Assembly: GCF_004379255.2 (NCBI RefSeq) | Contig: NC_056049.1 | Location: 19,762,063 to 19,826,062, forward strand | Reading direction: 5' to 3' | DNA length: 64,000 bases | DNA from: Salvia splendens | Lineage: Eukaryota; Streptophyta; Magnoliopsida; Lamiales; Lamiaceae | In this document: one piece after another, positions 1 through 12,630 of the stretch | Numbering within the stretch: the stretch's first letter is position 1 | Layout of the letters: the number at the start of each line of letters is the position of its first letter | The notes under the pieces: generated by a model | The model's database searches: none | Seen by the model: the letters and a program-made list of their open reading frames with translations, nothing else | Told to the model about the DNA's origin: nothing | Translations under genes and position numbers: made by a program

Positions 1-211
1 CTGTTAAGTAATCAAGTATAAGTCCAACATAGTAGATTTGATTAAAAAATAATTTAAAGGAATGATATAAGCCTAGTGAAATTCTATTTCTAAATAAATC
101 ATGCTATAGGCGTAGTGAACAATCTATTTCTAAAGAAACCAAGGAACTTTCCTTTTTTTCTACATTTCTAATCCTTCGACATTCCCAAGAAACCATTTTT
201 CATTTTCTGGA

Positions 212-330
212 AACGGTGATACATATCCCACATCAGTTCCACATGAAAGCGTGACATATAAGTGGGAGCCAACCCTAAATTTGACAATGGTTTTGGGATT
301 TATTAGGGCTCCCTAGCTTATGTGCTCATC
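212..330. repeat. diverged direct repeat flanking the miniature LTR element
   Basis: This stretch resembles 1591-1712 on the other side of the miniature LTR element. Both contain a CCCACATCAGT block, then CACATGAAAG, then AAGTGGGAG, and both end near CTAGCTTATRTGC. The similarity is imperfect, with several small indels. Such blocks are typical of old copia-type LTR remnants, so the pair may be decayed LTRs of an older element that hosted the younger insertion. I could not define ends or a target duplication. The rest of 1-496 shows no gene. Confidence 0.4.
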
Positions 331-496
331 ACGTAGGTCCAGACGTCCTATGGGAAGGGGCTACCAAAAGGTGTGACCAAAGGGTTCCCCCAAAGATGTG
401 GCCAAAGGGCTATCAAATGGATGGTGGGCTTTGTATTTGGGTTTCCATCTGGTGTGTGCCATCCATGGACGTCCGGTTTGAAAGGGGGATGGATAC

Positions 497-1590
497 TGTT
501 AAGAATATTAGTATTCTGTCCCACATCGGTGATATGACATAGCCTAGCTTAGTTTCTTCTACTATATATATGTGGCCTATGTTGATTAATAAAATACACC
601 AAATACACTACTACTTTCTCTAATGTCTATTTACTTTTCCGCTTATATCTATATTTTAATGTTCTACATGGTATAAGAGCGGATTCGAATCCGTCTCTAG
701 AAAATTAGGGTTTCCAAAAATTATGGTTCTGCTATACCACTCTTCCCGAAATTACGGCTCTGTTATGCTCTACTCCGCTACTCTGCCCAAACTAGGGTTT
801 CTGACGTTGCTGCACTCTGCGCTATTATTTGCTTGCTGCTTATTTGCCTGATGTTCTACTCCTGCTCCGTTGCGCTGCGCTATTATCTGTCTGCGCTCTT
901 GCTTGCTTTTTATCTACCTGCGCTCTTGTGCTGTTATTATTCTACTCCTCCTACAGTTGTCCTCTTGCTACAGTTGCTACTCTGCTACAACTGTCACTAC
1001 TACGCTGCATCTACTACTGCTCTACAGTTGCTACTCTGCTACAACTGTCACTGCCCTGCATCTGCTACTTCTGCTACAGTTGCAACAACTGCCCTACAGC
1101 TTCTGCTACAGTTGCAACAACTGCCCTACAACTGCTACTCTGCAACAGCTGATACTAACTACCATGCATCTGCTACTCTGCTACAGTTGCTACTACTGCT
1201 CTGCATCTGCTACTTCTGCTACTAATGCCTTATAGTTGCTACTCTGCTACAGCTACTACTACTCTGCCTTGCAGCTCTACTTATGCAGCAGCTGCAACTA
1301 CTACTACTATTGCCCTATAGTTTCGGCTACTACTATTGCTGCCGATGTTTGAGGAAAAATATTTTTGAGAACTTTGTACCAAGCTGGACACATAGATGTT
1401 CCAGCTTGAGGGGGAGTGTTAAGAATATTAGTACTATGTCCCACATCGGTGATATGACATAGCCTAGCTTAGTTTCTTCTACTATATATATGTGGCCTAT
1501 GTTGAGTAATAAAATACACCAAATACACTACTATTTTCTCTACTATGTCTATTTACTTTTCCGCTTATATCTATATTTTACTGTTCTACA
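497..1590 (+). mobile_element. miniature LTR retrotransposon (TRIM-like), 1.1 kb
   Basis: Two near-identical direct repeats of about 173 bp (497-668 and 1417-1590) start TGTTAAGAATATTAG and end TTCTACA, as LTRs should. Immediately inside the left LTR, 669-680 reads TGGTATAAGAGC. This is one base from the usual plant copia primer-binding site for initiator Met-tRNA. A purine-rich tract (GCTTGAGGGGGAG) precedes the right LTR. The flanks are GATAC and AATAC, a 4-of-5 match for a target duplication. The 748-bp interior has no gag or pol and is mostly CTGCTAC/CTGCTACAGTTG-type low-complexity repeats. It must rely on proteins of another element to move. Each LTR carries a TATATATATG box. Confidence 0.85.
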
Positions 1591-1819
1591 AATACGAATC
1601 CCACATCAGTAACACATGAAAGAGTGCAATGATATATAAGTGGGAGTCAACCCTTTACCTTTGCCCATGGTTTTGATTAAGTTAAGGCTCTCTAGCTTAT
1701 ATGCTTATCAAGGTGGCAGAAGAAGGAAGGTTAGAGACCAGTGCTGATTTACTACACTGCTTAATCATATTTTTGGCACCAGTCATATTGATGCTAAAAC
1801 ATTGGCCTCATAATTCATA

Positions 1820-2021
1820 CTCCCTCCGTCCCATTAAATATGCAACATTTGGTTTCCGGCACGGCATTTTATGCAGTGTTGTTTTGTGAGTTAATGAAGA
1901 GAGAGTAAAGTAAGAGAGAAGAAAAAGTAGAGATAGTGTTGTTTCGATTTTAGGAAACGTTTCATTTTTATTGGGACAACCCGAAAATGAAAACGTTTCA
2001 TTTCTAATGGGACAGAGGGAG
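1820..2021. mobile_element. Stowaway-like MITE in the last visible MED15 intron
   Basis: The ends are inverted copies of CTCCCTCCGTCCCATTA, the right end being slightly diverged (GGGACAGAGGGAG), and TA dinucleotides flank both sides. The 202-bp length, TA target and terminal sequence match the Tc1/mariner-derived Stowaway group. It contains no real coding sequence. It lies downstream of MED15 exon 8, within what must be intron if the gene continues off the left edge. Confidence 0.85.
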
Positions 2022-2157
2022 TATTTGTTTTCCATGTACTAGGCCTACTGGCTAATTTGTTACATGGGTCAACATAATACTAAGTAAAACTTATGCGCAA
2101 CAGTATGTCACTAACTTCAGTGAAGGAGCAGAGAAGAGAGTTAAGCGTGTAACATAC

Positions 2158-5100
2158 CTCAATTTTAGGGCTTTTGGCTTTCGATGCTCCAGTGGATTCT
2201 CCATCAGATTCATTACCATTTAAATACCTGATGCTATCATTGACACTCCCACTAGATGAAACAACATTACATGGCATTGCACTAGTATAACGTCTCATTT
2301 TCTTGGTACCACTAGGTCCATCTTGAGTGAAGAAATTTCTGGCCTGCAAGCGGCATTTAGTCATAGCAACCAAATCTTCACCTACAGCAGCACGTGATCC
2401 ATTACCCGGAGCAGATCCCGCAATTCTGTCGACCATACTGACTACAGAGCTAATGTCACTAACAGAGGCACTTAAAGCTTTCGGAGAGATGGACTTCACC
2501 TGTCAAAAAAGGTCAAAAAGAGTATAACCAGATAAGATGCAATAATGAGGTTTTAAAACCCTTAAAGAATGTGAGGTTTTGAATTGGTTTGCCATTTACC
2601 AGGACACAAGGTCCTACATACCACTTTTATTAGCCGTTCAACTGGCTGTTCAACTACATTAGAATTTCCAGAAACAATGGTTGGCACAACACCATGAGTC
2701 ACATCAGGACTGTGGAATTCTGCAAGTAAAGGCGACGCTGATATCCCTGGAGTTCCGATAGCAAGGGACTGGTTTGGCATTGACACTGTAGTGGTTGGAT
2801 GATGCATGCCATTTACAGCATTTGAGATTGATGACATACCAGAATTCATTTTCTCTGAGTCCCCTGGCATTGGTGATGGAGCCATGGAAGTTGAAGGAGA
2901 TGGGGCAACAAATGGTGAGTTTGCAGATTGCAAGGGAGTTCCAGCCTTGTTATGTGAAGTCAGAATATTTTGCTGGTCAATTTGTGGAGAAGAATGATGA
3001 CCAATCGGTGGGGATGCTGCCTGAAGAGCATTCTGTGAAGACATGGAGAAAGGCGTTCCAGACTTCATTTGTTGGTGATGAAATGAAGTTCGTTGGCCAG
3101 AAGAGTTAGGCTGTTGAAGAACTCCAGATTTTGCACCCATCTGGTGTCTCATCTTTATATCATTTGTGTCATTCATTTGATTAAGTTGCATCATTTGCTG
3201 TCCAGGCAGCTGTCCCGATTGCTGCTGAGAAGTTTGCTGCTGCTGCTGCTGGATTAATTGTTGTCTTTGCAAATATTGTTGCTGCATCTGCCTTTGCTGG
3301 TAATGCTTTAGTTGCTGGGTCGAAAATATTGGCTGCTCCTGTTTTATTTGCTGTGGTTGAAGAATATTTGAATTTGATTGCAAGGAAACATTTGACTGGA
3401 GCGATGTCAGCCCATTTTGTGAAGATATAGAGCTAGCCATCTGCTGAGAGCCACCCACCGAATTTTGTTGTATAGGGTTCATAGCTCCTTGCTGCTGCAT
3501 TTGGTTAAGTGAATTTCCCTGCCCAGGATCAGTATTTGAACTAGGCTGCAGTCCATCCAGTATACTCTGACGAGAATTCGAAACACCGGAGCTGGAGGAT
3601 AAGGTATTATGCTGCAAACTGGTAAAATTATTCTGCTGTGTGGGCATTACAGTACCCTGTATATTCATTGTTTGCATCTGAGAATTCATTTGACCATCAT
3701 TCGAGAGCATTTGAGGCTGTTGTTGCTGCGGCTGTTGCAAGGCAGGCATGTGAGGCTGGGTGAGCTGCCCTTGCATTGCAGGAACATGCTTTCTAGGTCT
3801 ATTTGAGTTGAGAATATTCACAATCTGCTTTTCAACTCCCACAATCTTCTCCTTGTGACTGGGCTGAATGTCATTCTTATTTGTCCGCAGAAACATAATT
3901 AGCCGTTCCAACATAAGCTTAAGAAATCTTAGTTTTTCAAGTTGCTCGTTCTTTGGCTGTTGAGGATGAGAATCATGCTGCAACAGAGTTAAGACATATC
4001 CATTGGAGAGAATCAAAAATCAAGAAAAGATGCTATTTGGGTAAGGATAACGAGAGTGGTGCAATTTTGAAATTTAGCTTTCATCACGGAAACCACATTA
4101 CTGTTGTAAGAAAACTAAGTAACTTGACTGCCTTGCTTTTCACCATTCAGCTAAGTCCTATTTAAGGTAACTACCTGTTGCAGCTTGGCAGCCATTCGCT
4201 GGTACATCTCATTCAGTTCAGGGTAATACATCTCATGCATGGATTTAATCTGCAACAAAGAACAGCTTATAATGTAAACCAAATTTTTAACACATAAAAT
4301 CACGTAGACCCATAAGGTAAAGCACAGCAGTTTATATAAGGAAATTAGTAGAGAATCCATGCAATTAACCACCTAAAAATTCTTCTCGACTGAGAAAGGA
4401 AAGATACATCGAACAATACCTTTTGATAAATTTCCTCTTGCCAATCCCCTCCAGTTGCATTCCCAGTCTGTGAGGAGGAATCTAAAGATGCTACAGTTAT
4501 TGTGGGTTAGCTAGGTGAAAAGTACACCAACTCTTACAAATAGATCGAAGCAATAGCACATGCAACGGAATTTATGATGACAAGAGAAAGAACAATCTTA
4601 TTATCCCAACAACAATATATAGCTCGCATTCAATGTTTGCCTTGCAGCATACACTGAATCCATATCAATTCCTAGGAATGAATGTATGCCTATAATGCAG
4701 AATTAATTTATTGCAGCAGCGGCAAGGAAGAGCTGCAAACGGTTTGATCATCTTTTCAAGTGAACAGCTATATTTTAAGCATATACCATACAATCTAAGG
4801 CTAAAACTTTTGTTTCTTAAAGATAATATTGTGATTTTTGCATATATGTTATACAATAGATATCTTTAAAAGATTGATAAACCATTAATCGAGTAACAGG
4901 TTGTTGAGAGATGGCCGGACACAGTCTGTCTAATAGTCAAGATGCTTTTAGAGACTTCACAAATGCTCACAAAGTTTAGATCAGACGTATAAGGTAAGAG
5001 TAGTCCATAACTCAATTACTTAACAAAGCTAGAATGAGAGATGACTTTGGAAATGTATAATTAAGAGCAACCACCATAGATATATTTCTATAAAAAAGAT

Positions 5101-8100
5101 TTTCAGTAAAATACCATGATAGAATCAACGTATAAGTGAACATGGCATCATTACATACTTAGAATATAGGACCGAAGTGGAAAAGGGGAAAAACTGAAAT
5201 ATCTAGTGAAAACTTACTCAATGGCACCTCTGGCATAACTCTTGAAGATTGCAACAACTGTTTCTGCTGATCGATTGTGGTTTGCTGTTGAAGCATGGGA
5301 CCAGATGATTGAATTCTTTGTTGCATGTCTCTTGGTAATGTATTTGACTGTTGTTGCAAACCCATTTGTTGTTGCAGCTGCCCTGGCTGTGATTGGATCT
5401 GTGACATCAACTGCTGCTGCATTGGCTGTGACTGGGATTGTTGAGTTTGGTTAGGCAACATGTTTGTCATATTCTGCTGCATTTGCTGCTGAACTGCAAC
5501 CTTGGATTGCTGTAGCATATGAACAGATTGCTGATTTGATTGTAAGCTGGAATTACCATGTTGAATTCCACCCATTTGCTGCTGTTGGAAACCCGAAATA
5601 TTTGTTTGACCACCTGTTTGTTGCTGATGCATATTTGGGAGGTTATTCTGCTGACCAGTTGACTGCTGTTGATGCATGTTTGGAAGGTTATTTTGTTGAT
5701 TGATTGACTGATGCTGCTGCATGTTGGAGATGTTGTTCTGCTGAGCCATGATCCTTTGCTGCTGCTGTTGCTGATGTTGATGCTGTGTGTCGAGCATGTT
5801 ATTCTGTTGGGCAATCATCTGATTTTGTTGTATGTTTGCAGTACTTGGCTGCTGCGCACTAAGCTGCGGCTGACTGGACACCATTGGGTGCTGAGACATA
5901 GAACTTTGCTGCTGATGCATGACGGCAGGTTGTTGTTGCTGCTGTTGCCTGGGGATTGGTTGTGGTTGCTGTTGAAGCATAGATTGAGTTGATTGCTGAA
6001 GAGTTGTCTGTTGATTTTGAAGTGTTGACGAAGCTGATGCTTGCCTCAAAGAAGATTGCATAACTGCCGGCTGAGAGGACATGAGCTGATTCGGCTGCAA
6101 TTGGTTTTGGTTCTGCTGTTGCTGCTGTAGCTGCATCTGAGATTGAATCATAGACTGCTGCACACCTCCCTGCCCATATTTTTGCTTCAAAAATTGTTGT
6201 TGTAGCTGCTGATTGTAAAGATATTGCTGTGAATTCTGAGACTGCTGTTGAGCATCCTGAGAAACGACCTGCTGCTGCCTACCTGGAATTTGTCTCTGAG
6301 AGTTTGCATACATATTAGCAGGCACACCTTGCCCCATTGAATTCACTACCGCATTGGGAGTTACATTAGACATGTTTTGCATGTTAGGATTCTGGACAGA
6401 AACATTAGACATGTTTTGCATGTTAGGATTCTGAACAGAAACATTGGGCATGGTACCCTGGGACATGCCACCAACAGGGTGCATTGAGGGAGTCAAACCA
6501 GCAGAGTTCGACACTCCAGTTGATGGGATGTTATTCTGGATATTTTGGGATAAAATCTGTTGCCGAGATTGATTGGAGACCATTGGGATTGGTAATTGCT
6601 GAACCTGATTTTGCATTTGGGACTGCATGCTTTGCGCAACTGCCAAAGAGGACAAGCATATTAACTATTTAGAGCTAGGAATCAAGTCAAGTCAATGAAT
6701 ACAATGTTTGTTTATGGGAAAAAATCGTCAATCTCCAAGAAAGAAGCTATAGCAACTAGACCGAGTAAGTACAGAAAGCTATATCAAATGTAAATTCAGA
6801 GTATAGGCATCTACAAGAAGCAGATGTACCAGGACAGCTGAAAACGGCCATCTATAAACAGGAATGAACCTAAGACTACAGTGGGATGTAGCCTGAACCT
6901 AAGACTGCACGGGGATGTAGTTCATGATGGATGTCGGACAGTACTCAACTATCAAACAATATCAGCCTGGTTAAGTGCTTTAGTATTAAGATATAGTACT
7001 AGTTAAGCAATCTACACAATTCTAAATGCACCAATAATAGACCAAAATGAATGACTTTAACTTTTCCCACTAAATCTATGTCATCAGTTTGTTCATCATG
7101 CCTCTCTGAATGTGGACATTGTTTCAAATATATTGCATGCTTATACACACTATTCCTACTCATCTGTTAAGGTATAAGAAATTCTAAGGACTGATAACTG
7201 AAAAGAGGTATTTGGGTCAAGCACAATATAGAAAGAATGTAGGTGAGATGCCAAGCGAGTGTTTAAGACCTTTTAATACAATTACAATTTAAACCTCATT
7301 CTTTATTCCACTATTTGTACTAATTCGACATTCAAAGACGCTAATATTTGAAGAGACTAAGAGGGATAGGAAATTAGGAACTAATAAGTCTATAGAGCCA
7401 AGCCAGCTATGCATTGCTAATTTGAGCAAATTACATGTTTAACTCTAATATGGTCATAAGCTGGGTGAGTTTCAATCCACACAGTCACTGGCTTACTACA
7501 CAATATACATTAGAGGGATAACATAAAACAGTCATAAAAAAGTAAATCAATTGGTGATACGATTAGCTCTCCCAGGGAAACGAAATACTTTGAGCAATGT
7601 CTGAAATATCTAAACATGCCTATATATTTTCTCGATACTTCCCATTTTTCAGGAAAATTTGATATCAATTGATTAACATTACAAATCAGGCAGAAACATG
7701 AAAAATATATTGGAAATTGAATATGCAACAGATGTTTCATTACCAGGATCTTGGGGATTTTTGCTATTACTTGCAGCATTAGGCTGAAGAGAATTCGCCA
7801 TAGGATTCTGAGATTTCGTCTCCATTGTCAACATTTTCAGAGATATTTTTCTTAAATAATCTGACTGTAAACAAATGAAATAGGTCAAAGTTACTATAGA
7901 TTTTTCAGTACGAGAAGACCAAGCAGTCAAGTACAACATTGGCTTTCAAATGGCTAAAGGGAAACCATGTGCCATGTATACCTGGCTAGTTGCCGCAGTA
8001 TATATTTTTTCCTCAAATCTGACGGCTATTTTCTTGAGTTCCTGCAGTCCCTCTTGTCCAGAGAAAGGAAGATGCCTTTTCAATGTCTCCATTCTAGTAA

Positions 8101-10905
8101 TTGAGCATCACAACGTTAGTCTGAAATTGATGACATGAGCTGGAAATGAAAGCTTTGTGTAGAAAATATTTTACTGATCTTTGGGTATAAAAAATATGAT
8201 GTCGACTAAAGAAGGTAAACTTCACAATAATATTGGTCAGCATAAGTCCATATCAAATGGTATTTACTCAACTTTCAGATGTTCTCAAGCATAGGCTCCA
8301 TGCATTACAACCAGATACGGGATGTTTTCTCTAGACTGATCTCATCAATCGATTCTCGAAATATAAAGCAAAAGCGCCTCGGGCTTGTTAATAGTTATCT
8401 ATTTTATTTAGAAAAAACACACTCTACATAATTGCGATGCCGTACCAGAATTTTAAATAAGACATCTACTTCTTCATCTCATCTGCACTTGAACATTGCA
8501 TCATACCCCGTTAATATAGATCCCACTTCAACTTGCATTTTATATATGCACAATCACCATTACATCCTCCCAAGAATGAAAGAAAAACTTCAAAACTACC
8601 TATCCTATATGACAAGTGGACTATGTCAAATCCTCTATACGCCCCCTCTCCTATCCCTCCCAATTTGGACGTTTGGCAGGGAAAATTGTTGGAATTTTAG
8701 TGTATTAGCACTCTTAGTGTGTTAGCACTTTAATTCTTGGGAATTAATTCGGTTGATTCAGTTGAATTTTTCTATTCTAATCTGATTTTGGTGGCAACAG
8801 TTTTGGCAGTTTGAGACAGTTAGTAACTGTTTTGGATCAGTTTGATTAGTTAACTGCTTTGGCGGTTTAGTGGTAACTGCTTTGGCTGTTGGTTTTTTGG
8901 TTAAATACATGACAGAAATGAGTAACAATTATCTAAGAACTTAGTATTATCCGATCATTGATTTTGATACACTCAAAATACTTGATCTGAAAGTGTTCTA
9001 AACGATTCTAAGTTATCCAAGTCATTCTAATAGGATTTCCTAATTCTATATTCCCCAACAAAAATTGCAAGAGAGCACACAACAGGGACCAGATGAAGAA
9101 ATCCACCACACCAGACATTCTAGCTTCAGCTGCCTACTAACTCACATTCAGTACTCAATATTATCACCATATAAGATTACATAATCCCATGATACTTACA
9201 TCCTTGCCTAGTGGTTCTAAACCACAAAATCAACTTGAAGGTTATAAAACATACAGTACTAGAAGAGCAGCAGGTCCTACACTCTATGAAGGCTATAAAA
9301 CATTCAGATCTCTTAATATCCTTGAACATTCTTGCGACATCTTCACATTAACTTAGAAGCAGTTGTTACTGCAACAAAGTGGTTTTGAAAAAAAAACAAG
9401 AAATGACTGACCATTAACATGGGATTTACTTCTAACAACTAAATTAAAAGGCTCTGCAATATCTTCTTACAGAAAAGGTTTTGAAGTAGTATATTTTTCG
9501 GTGTGGAAACCAAGCTAGTATATGAATGGCTTCACAAAGCTGAGAAAAAATTAACTTTTGAACTTATTAACTACTCCCTACGTCCAACTGAAGATAACCC
9601 ACTTTCCTTTTTGGTTTTTCCTAATCAAGATAACCCATTACTAAAAATAGAACCGCATTTATATCTACTTTATTCTCCCTCTTACTTTATTTTCTCCACT
9701 TAACACAAAAATAAGTTGCACAAAATCCCATGCCACCCAAGGAAGGGATCATCTTCCTTGGGACGGAGGGAGTACAATAAAGATACCTAATCTAATCCGT
9801 CCTTCGAAAGAACATAATGAGAAGGAAATCCTATATAGAAAATATACATGATAAACAGATACGTACAGTTGGCAAGAGGGAGGAATGATGAGTAACATTA
9901 TGTTACTTGAAAGTGTTACGGGCATTGCAAGTGCAATACAAATACTAATCATGCTTGTCTTTTTTTCCATCTTGATAAGTGTCAAAATGAAATACTCCCT
10001 CCCTCTCTCTCTGTAGCTGAGTCGTATTCCTTTTTGGATTGTCCCACTGTAGCTGAGTCATTTCCTTTTTTGGTAAAAAGCATCCACCTTTCTTCTCTCT
10101 TACTTAACTCTCTTCGACTTTATTCTCTCTTCATCCCTCTACAGTTTTCCTTTCCTATTTTATTATCCATTTACTTAATTCACTTAACACAATCTTTCTT
10201 AAATCTCGTGCCGAAAAGAAACGTCTCTACTACAGAGGGACGGAGGGAGTACTAAGGCCCTTCTTGGTACGATGGAATGGAATGAAGATAGGAATAAAAT
10301 GACAATTATTTTTTGCCTTTTCATTACCTAGCAAATGAATAGAATGGAAGTAGGAATCACATTCCGTTCCATCATACCAAGAAGGGCTAAATGTTGTTTT
10401 AAGTTGATATAGATTAATGTTGACCTACCGATGATCGGATTCAAACTAAAGCAGCAGCTAAGAGAGAAAGTAAAACGATGGAGACTTGGAGCTATCTTTC
10501 GTCAAGAAGCCTAATCAAAGGTTTCATCAACTAATAAACTAGCATACAAGCTCCTTATTAAGTCCAGAACAGGTTCACCCTCTTCCCTACCGCCCAAGCC
10601 CCAACCCATCCACTAAATCCAACGTACACAAAAAAAAACGAGGAATGAAACTCGGAAGCAGGTACAGAATCTAGATAAACCAACAAAATCGGCAAGCTCG
10701 AGAAAGCCCGGTCAACACCAAAATTAGTAATTCAAAGGAAAATGGAAAATTACATCTTGTTTACAATCCTCTGTCTGGAGTCCTGCTGCAGCTGAGTCCT
10801 CCAATCGCCGCCTTCCATACCGCCGGAGGTCACTGCTTCGACGCCGATTACCTGACCGGGCATCTGAACTTGCCCTTGCGCTGTCCGCCAATTGTTGCCG
10901 TCCAT
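2158..10905 (-). CDS. MED15: Mediator of RNA polymerase II subunit 15 (MED15a-like), 3' end outside window
   Basis: MED15 is a Mediator tail subunit that links activators to RNA polymerase II in the nucleus. Eight exons join in frame (descending): 10905-10754, 8093-7982, 7864-7744, 6639-5218, 4481-4420, 4249-4175, 3977-2622 and 2499-2158. Together they give 1214 codons. The start ATG begins MDGNNWRT. Residues 34-105 match the plant MED15 KIX domain (DWRTQLQQDSRQRIVNKIM, then TLKRHLPFSG). Residues from about 130 to 600 are very rich in Gln, Asn, Ser and Met with long Q runs. A conserved block follows (WQEEIYQK, LPEL-type YYPELNEMYQRM, LRFLKLMLERL), then a second Q-rich region and ERLIKVVKSISPKALSASVS. 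Exon 8 ends at GAG|GTATG and the conserved C-terminal domain is missing, so the gene must continue beyond base 1. The last intron is over 2.1 kb. Intron 1 carries four transposons. Exon edges are by-eye inferences; the family call is secure. Confidence 0.93.
8687..9060. mobile_element. solo LTR in MED15 intron 1
   Basis: This 374-bp stretch starts TGTTGGAATTTTAG and ends TTCCCCAACA, the TG...CA form of an LTR. A perfect 5-bp duplication, AAAAT, flanks it (8682-8686 and 9061-9065). No internal region or second LTR is present, so it is best read as a solo LTR left by LTR-LTR recombination. It has a TTAAATAC box. It is not the same sequence as the copia LTR at 11084, apart from the short terminal match. 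Confidence 0.8.
9574..9772. mobile_element. Stowaway-like MITE in MED15 intron 1
   Basis: It begins CTCCCTACGTCC and ends GGACGGAGGGAG in inverted orientation, with TA on each side, and is 199 bp long. The sub-terminal text about unevenness to 'AAGATAACCC' on the left and the GGAAGGGATCATC segment on the right differ, so internal symmetry is limited to the ends. It has no coding capacity. Confidence 0.8.
9995..10249. mobile_element. Stowaway-like MITE in MED15 intron 1
   Basis: It starts CTCCCTCCCTCTC, ends GGACGGAGGGAG, and is flanked by TA. The interior shares GAGTCGTATTCCTTTTTGG and CTCGTGCCGAAAAGAAACG with the copies at 42257-42509 and 45876-46076, which defines one local subfamily. The left terminus has gained a CT-rich stretch. 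Confidence 0.8.
10256..10387. mobile_element. Tourist-like MITE (132 bp) in MED15 intron 1
   Basis: Inverted terminal repeats of about 26 bp run GGCCCTTCTTGGTACGATGG on the left and its complement CCATCATACCAAGAAGGGC on the right. The 3-bp target duplication TAA (10253-10255 and 10388-10390) is diagnostic of PIF/Harbinger-derived Tourist MITEs. It lies 3 bp from the preceding Stowaway element. A related but truncated end sits near 21510-21545. Confidence 0.82.
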
Positions 10906-11083
10906 TTACAGCTACGGAGTGATTCAAACACCGCCGAGAGAAGACGATTGAAAGTAGGTATTGCAATTTTGACTGCAATTTTGACCTTTGAGGATTTAGA
11001 GAGAGTCCGGCGATGGAAATGGAGGAAATACAGTTGTGGCCAAATACAATAATTGTAGATCAAGTAATAATCAATGTGATTAG

Positions 11084-11689
11084 TGTAGGAATTATCATTT
11101 TGATAACAACTTAGTTATCAATTTGATCAAAGTTAGAAGCTTCTTCAAATTTAGAAGCTTCTTAAGGAGTTATCACCACTTAGTTATTAATTTAATAACT
11201 ACCTCTTAAGTTGTAAAATAAAAAATGATCACATTTTGTGGAAGCAAAGTTCAAGATGATTATCACTTCATCCTTTCCTAAGTCTATATATATGTGTGGA
11301 GGTTGAAGGAGAAATTAAAATAACTTCAACATCACAACATTTCCATTTCCTCTCTAAACTAGTTCTCTCATTTAGCCATTTAGGAGCATAGTCTCCTCAA
11401 TTCTCGAAACTCCGAAAGTTTGCCGGTGCCTAGTGAGTTTGAGGTGCTTCTACTCACTAGGACGAAGTCGTTTTATCTTTGGGGACACTACGTCAATCCG
11501 TGAGCACTAGTCGGGGCGTAATTTGTCTTGCGGAAAGAGGGCTTTCCTCGACTCGACTTATAGTTAGTACAGTAATTTTCTATTTTCGTTGTAATTTCCA
11601 TTTTACTTGTATTTGTATTGCTCTTCGGTTGTAATAGTTAGAGTACTGCATGTAAACGGCTCGGGAATTTTCCCAATTTTTAACCAACA
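11084..11689 (+). repeat. 5' LTR of the copia element
   Basis: It starts TGTAGGAATTATC and ends TTTAACCAACA. Its first 130 bp contain repeated near-palindromes built on TTATCAATTTGATAA. A TATATATATG box near 11285 probably marks the LTR promoter. It has two further copies in the element, one forward and truncated and one inverted. Confidence 0.88.
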
Positions 11690-11717
11690 GTCGCAAGACA
11701 AATTAGTCGTACTCTAG

Positions 11718-12630
11718 GTGATGTCGACCGAAGTTACGATGGACGGAAACCATGGAGCTGGAGGAAACGAACACCAACAAAATGGATCTACTTTTTCTGC
11801 TGCCAAAACATCGGTGTTGACACCTGTTTCGACCTCGAGGGTGATGCCTCAGGCCGATAAGCCAGAGAAATTTAAGGGCTCCGAATTTAAACGTCGGCAA
11901 CAAAAGATGTTGTTCTACCTAACTACGTTAGGTGTTGCCAACTTCCTCACGGAAGATGCGCCAGTCGTATCTGAGGAAGAGACGGACTTCCATGTCCGGA
12001 ATGCCTATGATGCTTGGCATCAAGGCGATTTCTTGTGCAAGAATTACGTCCTGAACTGCTTAGAGGATAGTCTTTATTCTATCTTCGCAGGGACTAAGAC
12101 CTCAAAAGAATTGTGGGAGGCTCTTGACAAGAAGTACCGCGTCGAGGACGTCGGTACAAAAAGTATGTAGTTGCAAAGATTTTGGACTACAAGATGGTGG
12201 ACTCTCGTTCAGTGGTGGTGCAAGCCGAAGAGCTGCAAATCATAATCCATGATGTCCACGCTGAAGGAATGATCTTACCAGATCAGTTCATTGTTGCGGC
12301 AATGATTGAGAAACTTCCTCCGTGATGGACAGATTTTAAAAATTATCTGAAGCACAAACGAAAGGAGATGAAGCCTGAAGACCTGATTGTTCGTCTTCGT
12401 GTCGAAGAGGACAACATGCGCTATCATCAGAAGCTGGGAAGCTCGGAAGACTCAAAGGAAACTCTGATAGAGCGAAGAAGATCCTCAAAACGTCCCCGCT
12501 CGAATGAGAAATATAGAGGGAAGGGAAGGCAGTTGCCCGAAAGTTTGAAGGCAACTGCTATAACTGTGACAAATCGGGTCATATGGCGAAGGACTGCTGA
12601 AAACCCAAGAAAAAGAAAGCCAAGAAAGAC
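11718..12630 (+). pseudogene. copia gag (capsid and zinc knuckle), broken
   Basis: The first frame (11718-12170) reads a typical copia gag start, with KFKGSEFKRRQQKMLFYLTT and WEALDKKY. A one-base shift near 12160 then moves the frame to VVAKILDYKMVD. Stops follow at the LPP-stop-TDF site near 12324 and just after the zinc knuckle. The knuckle itself (CYNCDKSGHMAKDC, near 12555-12596) keeps the CX2CX4HX4C pattern. In an intact element this protein packages the RNA. Here it cannot be made full length. Confidence 0.85.

Noticed and set aside
829..1235. Overlapping Leu/Cys-rich ORFs of 107-130 residues
   Set aside because: All three frames are open together because the sequence is CTGCTAC-type repeats. 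They are interior to the miniature LTR element and resemble no protein.
5242..5992. Plus-strand ORFs opposite the MED15 Q-rich exon
   Set aside because: They are antisense shadows of CAG/CAA glutamine runs in MED15 exon 4.
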